DNA from: Peromyscus leucopus
Lineage: Eukaryota > Chordata > Mammalia > Rodentia > Cricetidae
DNA: 64,000 bases
Assembly (NCBI RefSeq): GCF_004664715.2
Contig: NC_051071.1
Coordinates: 4,613,501 to 4,677,500 of the forward strand
Direction: 5' to 3'
Shown: piece by piece, positions 21,584-32,710 of the stretch
Position numbering within the stretch: the first letter of the stretch is position 1
How the letters are laid out: each line of letters starts with the position of its first letter
Notes under the pieces: model-generated
The model's input: the letters and a program-made list of their open reading frames with translations, nothing else
The model's database searches: none
Told to the model about the DNA's origin: nothing
Translations under genes and position numbers: made by a program

Positions 21584-22834
21584 TTAAACAATTAGTAAAA
21601 GAGGAGAGGAGGCCCATCATTCACTCACAGATTTGGGTGAATTAAAACTAATAACAATTAAAACAGCAGCAAAGTAATGCAAAAACCCTGCTAGGGAAAC
21701 ATCCACCAACCAATCCTGTTACCTGAAAAAATCACTGTCAAACATCCCCAGACTGTGCAGGAATCCTTTTGTGAGTTGTGCCTAAGACCTCACTAAATGA
21801 GAAGGGTGTTAGCAGCCTTATTCCCTTACAGTTGGGTCCGTCTGTGTCACAATTAAACCACAACCAATATGTCTCTGACCATTCCCACAGTCCTTCAAAT
21901 GCCTGAAATTTCTGAATATACCCTGAGGTTGAAATGGAAGCTCCACCTAATCTATTGAATGTAATGGCACCTGCTTTAAAATGTCTTTTCATAGCAGAAA
22001 TTTAGCTAAAGAGTATCACCTGCATGTGTCGATAAGTTTTTTTAGTGAAAAAAGTTTTTTTTAATCCTTTTTTATTGATAAAAGTTTTACTTGGTTTAGT
22101 CACACCACACATGTAAGTTTTATATTCACAGGGACTTCCAGATGAAAAGGATGAAGCATTCTTTGTAGACATTCTTTTATATGGATAAGACTGCAACATT
22201 GGATTGTATGTTAAACCACCTGATAACTAGAAGCTAAGTCCATGGGGGAAAAATAAATTAATGGACATTGAGGAGGCTACTATGTCCTATATCTTCTTTT
22301 TTTTTTTCTGTCTCCAATATGATTAACCTCAAGATATGAAAAAAACTAGAACAGAAATATTGTGATTCCTGCTCTGAAAATCAATCAGGTCTTCCCATTT
22401 TGATATTTAAAAAACAAAACAAAATAGACAAAAATCACACAAACATATACAAAGACCCAAACCAAAAACAAACCAAGACAGAAAATATCACTTCCCTGAG
22501 ATATGGAAGTTGGAGTGGCTTTTTTTCTGTGAAGCCCACAAGAAAAAAATTCAGATGTCTTCTGCCCTGGGCATTTGCATGTATGTGTGCAGTGTGAGAC
22601 AGAGTGAGGGTAGGCAGGCTACACCTTCCTGCCTTTCTCCAGTATAGACTGGGAGGGCTTCCCAGAGGGGCTCCCTTCCCAGAGCTGCCTCCTGAGTCAC
22701 CTAGAACAAAAGGAAGAAGGGATTGAGCTAAGTTATTTTAGAAATGGAAGATGAAACATATACCTCTTAGTTTTAATGAATTTTTTAATGAATATTTTAA
22801 TTTTTTAATGAATTTTTAAATTTACATAAGAAGT
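21584..22834. other. No gene recognised; one weak reverse-strand open frame
   Basis: On the reverse strand a single frame from 22199 to 21738 is open except for one TAA at 22002-22004 (65 codons, stop, about 87 codons). No domain is recognised and the region is AT-rich, so this may be chance or a decayed pseudogene. 22780-22830 repeats AATTTTTTAATGAAT. Confidence 0.3.
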
Positions 22835-22974
22835 AGTGAGTTTCATCATGACATTTCCATACACGTATGTCATTGTCCTTTGTTCATGTTCAGTCCCCAC
22901 CCCCTTTTTTCCCTCTCTCCTCCTCTCCTACTGGTTCCCTTTCTCCCCTCATAAAACCTCCTTATATTTTCATG

Positions 22975-22975
<1 letters not shown>
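22835..22975 (-). repeat. Probable rodent L1 3'-end piece, antisense
   Basis: GAGTTTCATCATGACATTTCC and CATACACGTATGTCATTGTC, followed by a pyrimidine-rich CCCTTTTTTCCC stretch, resemble sequence I associate with reversed rodent L1 3' ends. Moderate confidence only. Confidence 0.4.
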
Positions 22976-23024
<49 letters not shown>

Positions 23025-23102
23025 GCACACACATGCACAGACATGCATGCACACACACACATGCACATACATGCATACACACATGCACATGCACACACAC
23101 AT
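22976..23102 (+). repeat. (CA)n and CATG-interrupted CA repeat
   Basis: About 23 pure CA dinucleotides (22976-23021), then ACACATGCACA-type imperfect repeats to about 23102. This explains the His/Thr-rich open frames here, which are not genes. Confidence 0.93.
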
Positions 23103-23329
23103 ATGCATTTGCTTACATATATTTGCTTACATATATGCTTATTTATGAGTATATTTGAAGCCATAGCCCAGAGAGAGGAAAACAAGCAATATTTTGTTTT
23201 TTTCTTACCTGTTGCCCCATCTTGTTACCCCTCTCCCCCCTCCCTTTGAACTCCTTCACCCTCCTCCCGTGTGGCCCCTCCACTTTTATACTGTACATAC
23301 TGTTTGGCACATATGCTTGCTGCCTTCTA

Positions 23330-23456
23330 AGATGGACTCACTTAGGTTGGCCTCACCCTCACTATGTGTTCCAGATTAACCTTGAGTGTTCAATCTTCCT
23401 GTCTCAGTGGCCTGAATCCTGGGATTACCGGTATGTGCCACCATGCCCAGCTGGGT
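23330..23456 (-). repeat. Old B1-like SINE, antisense
   Basis: AGGTTGGCCTCACCCTCACT, CTGTCTCAGTGGCCTGAATCC, GGGATTACCGGTATGTGCCA and CCATGCCCAGCTG. Confidence 0.75.
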
Positions 23457-23593
23457 TCCTATTCCTTTATTTTATTTTTTGAGATTATAATTTAATTGCA
23501 ACATTTCTTCCTTCCCTTTCCTCCAAGTTCTCCCATATATCCCTCCCTACTCTCCTTCAAATTCATGACCCCTTTTTCAGTGTTCTTGAAGCC

Positions 23594-23598
<5 letters not shown>

Positions 23599-23649
<51 letters not shown>

Positions 23650-23652
23650 ATG
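23599..23652 (+). repeat. (TG)n microsatellite with TATG end
   Basis: About 20 TG units followed by TATGTATG inside the antisense L1 3' UTR, next to the tail of an antisense B3. Confidence 0.93.
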
Positions 23653-23654
23653 TA

Positions 23655-23852
23655 TTTCTTTTTAAAATTTATTAATTTTTATTTTATGTACATTAGTGTT
23701 TTGCCTAAATGTACATCTGTATGAGGATGTTGGATCTCCTAGAACAGGAGTTATAGACAGTTATGAGCTGTCATGTGGGTGCTGGAATTGAACCCAGGTC
23801 CTCTGGAAGAGCAGCCAGTGCTCTTAACCTCTGAGCCATCTCTCCAGCCCAC
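23655..23852 (-). repeat. B3-type SINE, antisense, inside the L1 3' UTR
   Basis: TTTAAAATTTATTAATTTTT, GTTGGATCTCCTAGAACAGG, GAATTGAACCCAGGTCCTCT, AGAGCAGCCAGTGCTCTTAA and CTGAGCCATCTCTCCAGCCC. L1 wording resumes at ATGTATTTCTAAACATAATC, so the SINE inserted later. Confidence 0.92.
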
Positions 23853-24565
23853 ACATGTATTTCTAAACATAATCTGTTCAGTCCATATAATGCCATCTGA
23901 ATGTATTTTTTCAGGGCTGACCATTTGGCACTGGACAGCAAGTTGGTGTGCTCTTCCTTGGGGAAGACGCCCTCTCCCATTTCCAGCTTTCCTCAGTTGT
24001 CTATGGTTCTTTGTGTAGGTGTAGGGTTGAGACCTCATGGGCTTTTCTCCCTAAAGTTGGCATGTTCATTGGGATTATCCTTATTTAGCTCATGTTTGGG
24101 TAGCCATATTGGTGAGCCTTTATGGGTGTATCTTCTGATATTACTAAGAGATAATGCTCCCTTTTCAGAAATGTTCCCTGAGTTTTAGCTGCAGGAGTGC
24201 TTTGCAGATGTATCCATTAGGACTGGACTCCACAACTCTGCATTTTGATTGGTTGTCATTTTCTGTAGTGGTCTCCATCTGTTACAAAGAAAAATTTCCT
24301 TGATGAAAAGTGGAGATTACATTTATTTGTGGGCATCAGGGCAAATGTTTATAGATTACTGTCAGAGATTATGTTGGTTTAGTAAATTAGTTATTGTAGA
24401 TTCTCTTTCAACAACCATGATTTTGCTACCACTGAATTTGTTAGCTAGGTTTCCAGTACCAGGCCTGGTCTCTCTCTTGTTGAGCACGTCTTAAATCCAA
24501 TTAGAGAGCTATTGGTTAGAACCAGGCATGTGTGCCACTGCTGCTCTGTGGCAGAGTCCTTGCTG

Positions 24566-24882
24566 TTGTTCCCTTTGGGGAGGGGCTGAGTAGGTGCAGA
24601 GTCAACAGCACAGACTCTGGGAGAATGTCAAAACAACAAGCTCAGTTTATTCAGGAAGAGGCAAGCTTTATATACCCTCCACCCACACTGGGGGAAGGTC
24701 TGATGAATATGCATCTGCTGGTGTGACATGGCTGCCTCTCATTGGTCCAGGTCATCTCCAGATCATGTCTCAGCTGCTGTTGCTAAGGCCCTTAGGAAGA
24801 CCCAGGTTGGCTCTCAGAAAGTGTCTTTTTACTGGTTTGGGCCAGCTGGCCCTCTGGCCTGTTAGGGGTGAGTCATCCCACA
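24566..24882 (-). mobile_element. Solo ERV LTR, antisense
   Basis: Read on the reverse strand it begins TGTGGGATGACTC and ends GGGAACAACA. It has a TATA box (GCTTTATATA at 24665-24674 on +) and an AATAAA signal (TTTATT at 24646-24651 on +) just downstream, the layout of a short LTR. No gag, pol or env is attached on either side, so it is a solo LTR. Clear target duplications were not found; the ERVK-like assignment is an inference. Confidence 0.65.
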
Positions 24883-25059
24883 CTGTACCCTTAAGATTAT
24901 AAAATCATGTTGGTCATTGGGTTTTCTCTTTTTCAAAACAGCTACGTGGATATCTCTGTAGGCACTTACATCTCTACCACTGTGTAAGTCTATTATAGAC
25001 TCTTCAGGCAGCTGTATACACTCAAGTGACTAGAAGGAACAGTCTCAGCACAGAAATCT

Positions 25060-25420
25060 CTGCTCAGAATCTTTTCATTGAACTGTTCATAAAAGCAAAA
25101 GACTGGAACAACACACAGAAATAAATGTGTGGCATATCATGGAACACTATGAAGCTATAACGGTAACGAAACGAATAGAGGAGATGACAAAAGCTCTCTG
25201 GGTGCCATAAGTTACTCCCTAGGAGTAAGAAGTGAAGGAAAGCTTTAAGAAATACATTTGCTTCTGTTTACATATGCCTAAAGAAACACTGTATTGGTAC
25301 CCTGGAAGAGTAGTGCTTAACCAATTTACAAATGTGATTTAAAAACCATTTTTAATGTGGCTTTAATTGTGGTTTCTTATGTGGAATGGAGTGGGAGTGA
25401 AGAATCTGGAAATGGGGTTG
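25060..25420 (+). repeat. Ancient L1M LINE fragment
   Basis: GTTCATAAAAGCAAAAGACTGG, AACAACACACAGAAATAAAT, GGCATATCATGGAACACTAT and GAAGCTATAACGGTAACG track the decayed ORF2 end of an old L1. Confidence 0.6.
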
Positions 25421-25449
25421 AATGAAGTAAATAAAGGTACAGATATTTT

Positions 25450-25630
25450 TAAATGCTAAGTTTTTATTATGTGTATGTGATGTGCAGTAGTGGCTGCAGA
25501 GTGGAGGTGCACGCTATGGTGTGTGTATCCAGGCTGGACGGTAACCTGTGGAACCGGTTCTCTCCTTGTGACTGTACGCAGGTTCTGATGATTGAACTCA
25601 AGTACAGCACTGAGCCATCTTACCAGCCCA
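25450..25630 (-). repeat. B3-type SINE, antisense, diverged
   Basis: AGTTTTTATTATGTGTATGTG at the tail side, then GATTGAACTCAAGTACAGCAC and TGAGCCATCTTACCAGCCC. Confidence 0.7.
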
Positions 25631-25655
25631 GGGTATATAGCTTTAACGTTATTTC

Positions 25656-25662
<7 letters not shown>

Positions 25663-25694
<32 letters not shown>
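25663..25694 (+). repeat. (TG)n microsatellite
   Basis: About 16 TG dinucleotides. Confidence 0.93.
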
Positions 25695-25696
<2 letters not shown>

Positions 25697-26639
25697 ATAC
25701 ATATCTCTATTACAGAGTCCCTAGCAATTTGAGATCCAGTGTAAGGATTATCTCTCAGCTTGTTCAAGTTCAAAGTCCTCTTTGGAAAGATCAGGAAAGC
25801 ACAGATGTCTCTGCAGCTGAGACAGGCCCGTGTTTACCCAGAACTCCTGCTTGGCCATTCCTGGGAAGGCCTCAGAAGAGCTCTTCAAAGCAGTCCTCAT
25901 AAAAACAAACACCCCCACCCCACCTCCACCTCCTGCCCCCTTCAGAAAACAAATTACTTCTCTGTTCACTGAACACAAAGGGAGTTTCTATTTAAAGTTT
26001 TTTTCTTTTCTTTTCTTATTCCACGTTGGCACCACTTACTAAGGAGCGGATGGCTTTCAAGTTGGGTTGTTTGAAACATAAGCACTTAAGAATCCAGGTG
26101 CTTAAAACTTTCCCCATCCATGCAGCCTTCATCTAAAAACCACCTTTTTACAATTTTATTGAAACTGTCAGTTGAGGGAAAAAGGTATCCTTGACTACAT
26201 TTTAAAATTATATGTTTATATCAAAGGCTAATGAATAAAATGTCTCAGATCTTATTTCCTCTTTAAAACGTTTGGAAACAACTTCTGTGGAGTGTATGAG
26301 CATTAATGTTTGTAATTCCAACACTCAGAAGGCTGGGATAGGAGGATCTCAAAGTCAAGCCAGTATGGACATACAGAAAGCCACTGTGTCTAAGTCAGAG
26401 TGAGAAGACACTGAAGGAACCAGGGAGAGAAATAGTCTGTAAACCATAAGAAACAACCCAGAGGGTCAGGGTGGGAGTCCATTTATCTTCTGACAGAGAG
26501 ACATCACATTCATGTTATGGCCATGTATCTAAATCCACATCAGAAGGGTAGGGTGGAAATTAGGTTATCCCAACACAAGGTTTTTATTTAGGGGGCAAAG
26601 CAGACAGAATTGAAGATCTCAATTTAGAGCAGTGGTTCT
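25695..26639. other. No gene recognised
   Basis: Mostly unassigned. 26290-26420 has a weak B1-like resemblance (GTAATTCCAACACTCAGAAGG). A C-rich CACCCCCACCCCACC stretch lies at about 25910-25930. Confidence 0.4.
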
Positions 26640-26828
26640 CAACCTGTGGGTCCTGACTTCTTTGGGGGTTGAACGACCCATTCGCAGGAGTAGCAAATTA
26701 GATATCCTACATATCAGATATTTACATTACAATTCACAAAAGTAGCAAAATTATAGTTATGAAGTAGCAGAAAAATAATTTTAAGGTTGGGGGTCACCAC
26801 GGAATGTCAGGAAGGCTGAGAACCACTG
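26640..26828 (+). mobile_element. hAT-Charlie non-autonomous DNA transposon (URR1-like)
   Basis: Terminal inverted repeats CAGTGGTTCTCAACC and GGCTGAGAACCACTG bound a 189-bp element with internal GGGGGTTGAACGACCC and TTGGGGGTCACCAC. The 8-bp flanks ATTTAGAG (26632-26639) and CTCTAGAT (26829-26836) agree at five positions and resemble the hAT-Charlie target NTCTAGAN. No transposase is encoded. Confidence 0.85.
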
Positions 26829-26836
26829 CTCTAGAT

Positions 26837-27432
26837 AGGGGAATACTCGAACAAACTGCCTCTGACCTTCTCTGGTGTCTGTAGAGAAATGTTTTTTTTC
26901 TGATTTTCTTTGAGTTTCTGCAATTTCTTTAATAAATTTGAGGCATGAACCCTTTACACTGGCCAGCAAACTGTGTCAAAGCTGGGGGAGGCTGGACTGG
27001 TTTATCTGGAAGCAATGGCGCTCTGTCCTTGCCGAGGTCTTACGCAGGCTTGCAGAGAGTGACAGCACACTTCTGCTCACAGAAGAGCATCCTGACTAGC
27101 TGCCCCACCCACAGTCACTGAGGCTGATGGGATGCAGGAGAACCTGGAACTTGGACATCTGACCTCTATTTAAAGTTATAATTTTGTAGCATATTCCAAA
27201 TTTTAGTTGCTTTCCTTCAGTTTTCCTAAGCCTGAGGATTCAATTACTGAAAATCTTATTTGACAATGTTTATAACAGCATTTTCCAATAGAAAGGGAGA
27301 TGCAAACCACATACATAATTTAAAATATCCAACAGCTACATTTGTAAACATAAAAAGGTAAAGTTAATTTTAAAAAATAGAACTGATTTTACTCTTTATA
27401 TCAGTTGTGTCACTTCAGCATGTCTAAATTTC
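26837..27432. other. No gene recognised
   Basis: AT-rich in the right half. No repeat or exon is supported. Confidence 0.4.
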
Positions 27433-27561
27433 AGGAATTGAAGACAGGTGAGGTGACTCACCTGATGAGCATGCCAAGAACAATGGCCCGAGTTTGATCT
27501 CCAGAACCCACAGAATGGACTCCTACATGCACAAAATAAAGTGTAGTTAAAAAAAAAAAAT
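27433..27561 (+). repeat. ID/B4-type SINE
   Basis: ACAGGTGAGGTGACTCACCTG, CCCGAGTTTGATCTCCAGAA and an A-tail at 27549-27560. Confidence 0.6.
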
Positions 27562-27745
27562 TGGGAGCCATGCAGTGGTGGCGCACACCTTTAGTCCAGC
27601 ACTAGGGAGGCAGAGGCAGGTATCCGGATTTCTGTGAGATTGAGGCCAGTCTAGTCTACAGAGCTAGTTCCAGGACAACCAAGGCTAAACAGAGAAAACC
27701 TGTCTCGAAAAATAAACAGACAAAAAACAAAACAAAACAAAATGT
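27562..27745 (+). repeat. B1 SINE
   Basis: GAGCCATGCAGTGGTGGCGC, GGAGGCAGAGGCAGG, CTACAGAGCTAGTTCCAGGA, CTGTCTCGAAAA and a CAAAA-rich tail. It is inserted directly after the A-tail of the ID/B4 copy. Confidence 0.93.
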
Positions 27746-28275
27746 TGAGATATTTTAGTTCTTTTTTAATTGTCTTTGAAATCTAATATAGAGTCCATAA
27801 AATCTACTGTTAAATAGATCCAAGTTAAAAAAAAGTTTACTAATAACAAACCAAAAATCAAATTGTAAGTACTAAAAAGTCACTTTTTCATTTTGTTTTG
27901 TTGTTCTAGGAATCAAAGCCAGGACTTGTGAGTGTTAAGAAAGCACTCTATAAGTGCTAAATTTAAATTTTAATTCATTAAAACTAAGTGAAATTCAAAG
28001 TCAAGTCCTTGTAATTCTAGTCACATTCCAAGTGCTTGGTAACCACGTGTCACCAGGGTTGGGAGTGTGGGTACCTGGAGCCTTTCCTTTTTTATTTTTA
28101 ACAGCTACTCACTTAAGAGAGATTCCAGGAAATCCTTGTTAATTTCATTCCTACAGTTAGAAACTCAGAATCACTCTTACCTTTCTATGTTGTGATAATT
28201 AGAACCAACTCTCTGGAAATATGCAGGTGGAATAGGTTAGTACATATCTAGGAGATAACTAATAAATCCTCTCTC
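27746..28275. other. No gene recognised
   Basis: AT-rich; no supported feature. Confidence 0.4.
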
Positions 28276-28289
28276 AAGAGGAGAATTGG

Positions 28290-28451
28290 CCAGGCAGTGG
28301 TGGTGCATGCCTTTAATCCCAGCACTCGGGAGGCAGAGCCAGGCAGATCTCTGTGAGTTCGAGGCCAGCCTGGTCTACAGAGCAAGTTCCAGGAAAGGCG
28401 CAAAGCTACACAAGAGAAACCCTGTCTCGAAAAACCAAAAAAAAAAAAAAA
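28290..28451 (+). repeat. Young B1 SINE with 14-bp target-site duplication
   Basis: Near-consensus B1 with CCAGGCAGTGGTGGTGCATG, GAGTTCGAGGCCAGCCTGG, AAAGGCGCAAAGCTACAC and CTGTCTCGAAAAACC. The word AAGAGGAGAATTGG stands before it (28276-28289) and after its tail (28452-28465) without mismatch. The GCGCAAAGCTACAC variant suggests a cricetid B1. Confidence 0.97.
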
Positions 28452-28522
28452 AAGAGGAGAATTGGACAAATCTAAAGAGCCTGAAGAAGGCTTTCAGCCA
28501 GCTGGGGAATTACTGGACCTTG

Positions 28523-28562
28523 AAACAAACAAACAAACAAACAAACAAAAAAAAAAAAAAAG
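28523..28562 (+). repeat. (AAAC)n plus A-run
   Basis: Five to six AAAC units followed by about 16 A. Confidence 0.93.
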
Positions 28563-28669
28563 GAACTTCAAGTGTTTTTATTTTTGAAATACATTTAAAA
28601 TCTTAAATGACATGCATAAAACAAAACAAAAATTACCATTGTCTTTTATTTTTAACGTTTATTTGTTTA

Positions 28670-28803
28670 TGTGTTTATAGAATTGGGACATCATTGTGTA
28701 GCTAATGCTGAACTTGAGCTCACTTTGTGGTTCAGGCTCTTAGCAATCCTCCTGCCTCAACCTTCTGAGTACTGGGATTACAAGTGTGCACCACCACACT
28801 TGG
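28670..28803 (-). repeat. Old B1-like SINE, antisense
   Basis: CTTGAGCTCACTTTGTGG, CAATCCTCCTGCCTCAACC, TACTGGGATTACAAGTGTGC and ACCACCACACTTGGG. Confidence 0.78.
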
Positions 28804-28829
28804 GTGAAAGTGAACATTCAGCAGTATTT

Positions 28830-29690
28830 CATTTAATAAGTAGGCTTCAAAATCACCATCTTTATTTAGTTCAAAAATATTTTCATCACTCCAAAATAAA
28901 ACCAATACCATATCCATTCTGCAGTATTTTTCCATTTTTTTCTCTCTGATTTTTTTTTTTTTTACTACCCATAGCCACCAATCTGCTTTCCATCTCCATG
29001 GATTTACCTATTTTGAATATTTCACATAAATGTAATAATATAACATGGGACCTCTTTATCTGGATTCTTTCACTTAGTGTTTTCAAGGTTCATTCACAGC
29101 ATAGCATATATCATCAGTACTCTTCCTTTATTATGGTTGAATAGTATTTCATAGTATATATAACACATTTTGTTTAGTCATTCCCTGATGGACATTTGGG
29201 TTGTTTCTAACTTTTAGCTATCATGAATAATATCACTTATTCATCATGTTAGGTTCAACTATTTCCTTAAATAGCTGCTTTTAATTATTTTGAGATTGCT
29301 GTCATATAGTAAGTGCACACTTAACTTTTTGAGAGACTGCTGTACTTTTTCACAGTGGCTGCATAATTTTTTTATTTCTACCAGCAATGAATGAAGCACC
29401 CATCTTCACACTTTCTCACTAATATTTATTTCTCTTTGTTGTTTTAATTATAACTATCCTAATGGGTATGAGGCAGTTTCTTATTCTGTTTTTAATTTTT
29501 ACTTCCCTAATAGCTGGTGAAGTTGAGCATATTTTTAGGAGCTTGTTGAATACTTATGTATCATGGGTGAACAATATATTCAGGTACTTTCCCCATTTTG
29601 AGTTGGGATTTTGTTATTTAAGAGTTCTAAGTTTTGGATATTACACTCTTGGTAAAGCCTTACTAGTTGCTATTTATGATTACCATTAAT
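28830..29690 (-). repeat. Ancient L1M/HAL1 LINE fragment, antisense
   Basis: Reverse-complement old L1 ORF2 wording in order: CTCCATGGATTTACCTATTT, TCTTTCACTTAGTGTTTTC, TGATGGACATTTGGGTTGTT, TTTCTACCAGCAATGAATGA and CTATCCTAATGGGTATGAGG. It is strongly decayed and pan-mammalian in age. No protein is possible. Confidence 0.85.
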
Positions 29691-29997
29691 CACATTCAAT
29701 TCAAGTAAAAGCAGAAATCTTTAATAGGAAACATGAGACTCTTCTGATTGGTTTATAAACTTCCTTTATATTTATATTACCATATAATCAGGTTTCTTAC
29801 TCATTATAATGGAAAATTCAGGAAAGAGTGATTTAACTGCCCACTGCTCTCTTTTAGAACAGATTATACTCTTCTGGGTATATATTTAATAAATTACTTT
29901 TATATCTGCAATTGTACATTTAGTGTCAAAAAGTATTCATTCATGATGGTGGTTTGAACATATGTCTTTAGGATTTTTTTTTCTATATAAAATCAAA
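29691..29997. other. No gene recognised
   Basis: AT-rich, possibly further decayed L1. Confidence 0.4.
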
Positions 29998-30122
29998 AAT
30001 TTTGAGACAGGGTCTCATGTAGCTTAGGTTGGCCTCAAACTTGGTAAGTAGTTGTACTCCTGACCCTCCTGTCTCCAAGTCCTGCATGCTGGGAGCACAG
30101 GCTTGTGCTACCACCCTTGACT
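29998..30122 (-). repeat. Old B1-like SINE, antisense
   Basis: TTTTGAGACAGGGTCTCATG, GTTGGCCTCAAACTTGG, CTGGGAGCACAGGCTTGTGC and TACCACCCTTGAC. Confidence 0.78.
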
Positions 30123-30877
30123 CTTCGTAACTATTTGATGTTGAGGAAACTTCCCTTGCTTCATAGGAGTTAAAAAGAGGGCAGTTTAAGAATAAATAAA
30201 AATTAAGAAAATGTATTCAGGTTTTAAAAAATCTGTTCTATTTTGAAGGTTAAGGCTATGATCAGTATGAAAAAAGATAGGTTCTACTTGGGTTAATATA
30301 ACAAGGGAATAATTAGAGTATCAATTTTTTCTAAACTAAATGGTTGTAGTAGACAATGTTCTTGTTTACACAGATGTGGTTTCAGGGGTAGTGACATGAC
30401 TTACTTTGGCATATGAAACGGGGAGTAAGAGACTGAATGTCATTTGTTAGTTGCTGGCACCTAACCTCTATCACAGGCTTCCCTTACGGTGAAGTGGAAG
30501 CACTCATTGACATGGAGACGCCCTAACATTAAAGTGTCCTGGGGTGCTGAGCTGGTACTTGGAAGACAGCAGCCCAGAAAGCCTCTTTCAACCAGTGCTG
30601 ACTTTACAAAGCAATGAATGGACCTTTGTTGATTTAGGGACCTGTATGTTAAGATTTGGAAGTTTTGTATTATTGCTTCATAACACAGTCTACAGTTACT
30701 AATACATGTTAACGACATTCCCCTCCATATTTTAAATGGAAAGTTAAAATGACCATTTATATCTGCAAAACTTTTGTGATTTTTGAGTGCCTCTCATTCC
30801 TGCTGGAGACCAAGCCTAGGTACAGAGCTAAGTCACCAAACTCTTTACAAAACTTTCATGATAAAATATTTCTAATA
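30123..30877. other. No gene recognised
   Basis: Unique-looking sequence. A reverse-strand open frame at 30461-30718 has no recognised domain. Confidence 0.4.
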
Positions 30878-31000
30878 GGCATCGTGCCTCATGCCAGCAA
30901 GTCCAGCACTGAAAAGGCTAACGTGGGTGTATTGCTGTGAGTTTGAGACCAGCCTTGGCAATAAAGTAAAATCCTGTCTCATGAGGCAAAAACAAACCAA
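30878..31000 (+). repeat. Old B1-like SINE
   Basis: TAGGCATCGTGCCTCATGCC, GTGAGTTTGAGACCAGCCTT and AAATCCTGTCTCATGAGG. Confidence 0.68.
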
Positions 31001-32710
31001 AGCCCACATTGTTTCTCTGGAAGACACAGCCATATATAATCACAGGGTGTTTTTTTTTTTTTTAATGGAAAGTAGTATGTTATAGATATGATAAATTCTA
31101 GGTTCCTTTTCATCAACCTTAATTCTAGAGTAAAGATAAAAACTTTTACAAAACTGATTCTGAGATATTTGAGGATATTTTGAGTTGTCACCACCACTAA
31201 CTGAAGTTTTAAATATTTCTTTTTCTAAATATTTGCCTTTTGCAGAGATATCGTCTCAAATAACATCTCCAGGTTTAGAACTGGTCTCTCCTGGGTGATT
31301 TTTATTTTCCATCAACAGACAAGAGTTTGGAACGGTGAGGCAAGTGTTTATAGTGAGAGTCTGAATCCATGCCTTTCACATTTTTTTTTGTACTAATTAT
31401 TACTGGTTGTGGGGGTGGAATGGGAAGAGGAGATGAGTCATCCATCAAGAGAAGATGTATTTAAGTTCCTGTTATCTGTGATTCAGGGAGCACTCAGGTG
31501 TTACCATTTCACAATCCCGTTGGAAGAACTTAAAGTGAGGCATTTCCCAGTATTGATGTGGTTTTCTTTGGTGATCTATTAACAGTGTGGGTGGTGATGC
31601 CAGCACCCACCAATAGACCTGTGAAAGGAAACAACCTCCATTTCTAGTGGATTTCCTTCATTACTCAATAAGGGTAGCAGCTTCCATGGGGATGCTGTTT
31701 GACTCAGTTCAACAAATACTTTTTAGTACCTCTTCAGTGAACAAATAATTCAAAAGAACAAATAGACAAAGAATACTACCCTTGAAGGAACTGACCTGGC
31801 TGTTACCAACCTTCTGAGGAAAATTACTTGCCTTCCTCAACTTTTTGTATAGAAATCAAAAGCAAACATTGGTACGAAATCCAAACTGATAGTAAGGCCC
31901 CGAAATGAACAGTCATTCGGTGTGCTGTAACAATTGAATTTTGTTCTATTTTAACACTAAAATAAGCAGCCACCAGCCCGGGTTGCTTTTAAGCTGGTGA
32001 GCAGATCTTTAGGGAACACTGCTTTGGGCTTTTTAAGCCAAGGGCCAATTTCCCTTGAAGAGTCCACAGTGCTGTGTTGGGCATCTTACAGAACCCGGAG
32101 GAAGCCAGTTTCTCCAGACCCTGTTCTCCAAAGAGCACTTCTATTCGTAGTCATGATGATTCACCATCCCTTTCTCCCTGAGAGCAGTTATAGGATTTCT
32201 GCACAGCCTGGGAGATGACAGGGTGGCCAGTGGGCCGGTTTGTGAGGGCCAATTGACACAAATTCAAGAAAACGTCCAGTGTCATAAAATGGAAGCGGGA
32301 GAACTCCAATCTTCATGCCATCTCAGGGTCCTCCACAGCAGCTGGGAGACCTCACTCCCAAAGATCCAGGACAGAGCACCTGGCCTCAGGTTAAAGTTGA
32401 GCCTGTGCTTGGCCATGAGGCAGGAGTTGGATAAACCACTTGTAGGCTATTGCCAGCTACACTGGTGGGGAAAGGTGAAAAAGCATTCGCCATGGAGGAA
32501 TACATTAACCGCTTGAAGAAATACGCGTCACTGGCCCCAATGCCCAAAGCTTCCCTCCAAGAGGTCACCATAACCCTTCTCCAAGCTGGACATTGTCACT
32601 GAGCTCAAACCAATCAAATGATGCACCCAAACCTCCCAGTGCAACTCCTTCTCCATTGCGTTCTAAAGGTGAACATCGCGGGCGAGAAGAGGCTGCCCAA
32701 GTAACCGAGA
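31001..32710. other. Upstream flank of the CpG island, repeat-poor
   Basis: About 1.7 kb with no SINE or LINE that I recognise, in clear contrast to the rest of the window. Repeat depletion next to a CpG-island promoter is typical of sequence with distal or proximal regulatory content. No TATA-driven promoter or exon can be pinned down. Confidence 0.4.

Larger units (their letters stand above)
23470..24565 (-). repeat. Rodent L1 (Lx-like) 3' UTR, antisense
   Basis: Reverse-complement L1 3' UTR wording runs through the stretch. TTTGAGATTATAATTTAATTG, GGGCTGACCATTTGGCACTG, TGATTGGTTGTCATTTTCTG and AATTAGAGAGCTATTGGTT occur in the expected order. It is interrupted by a TG repeat and a B3 SINE, and cut off at 24565 by an LTR. 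Only UTR is present, so no ORF2 protein is encoded. Confidence 0.82.

Noticed and set aside
22836..23249. His/Thr-rich 137-codon frame.
   Set aside because: It is produced by the CA microsatellite; the same holds for the frames over 49826-49885, 3852-3902, 36630-36691 and 55439-55501.
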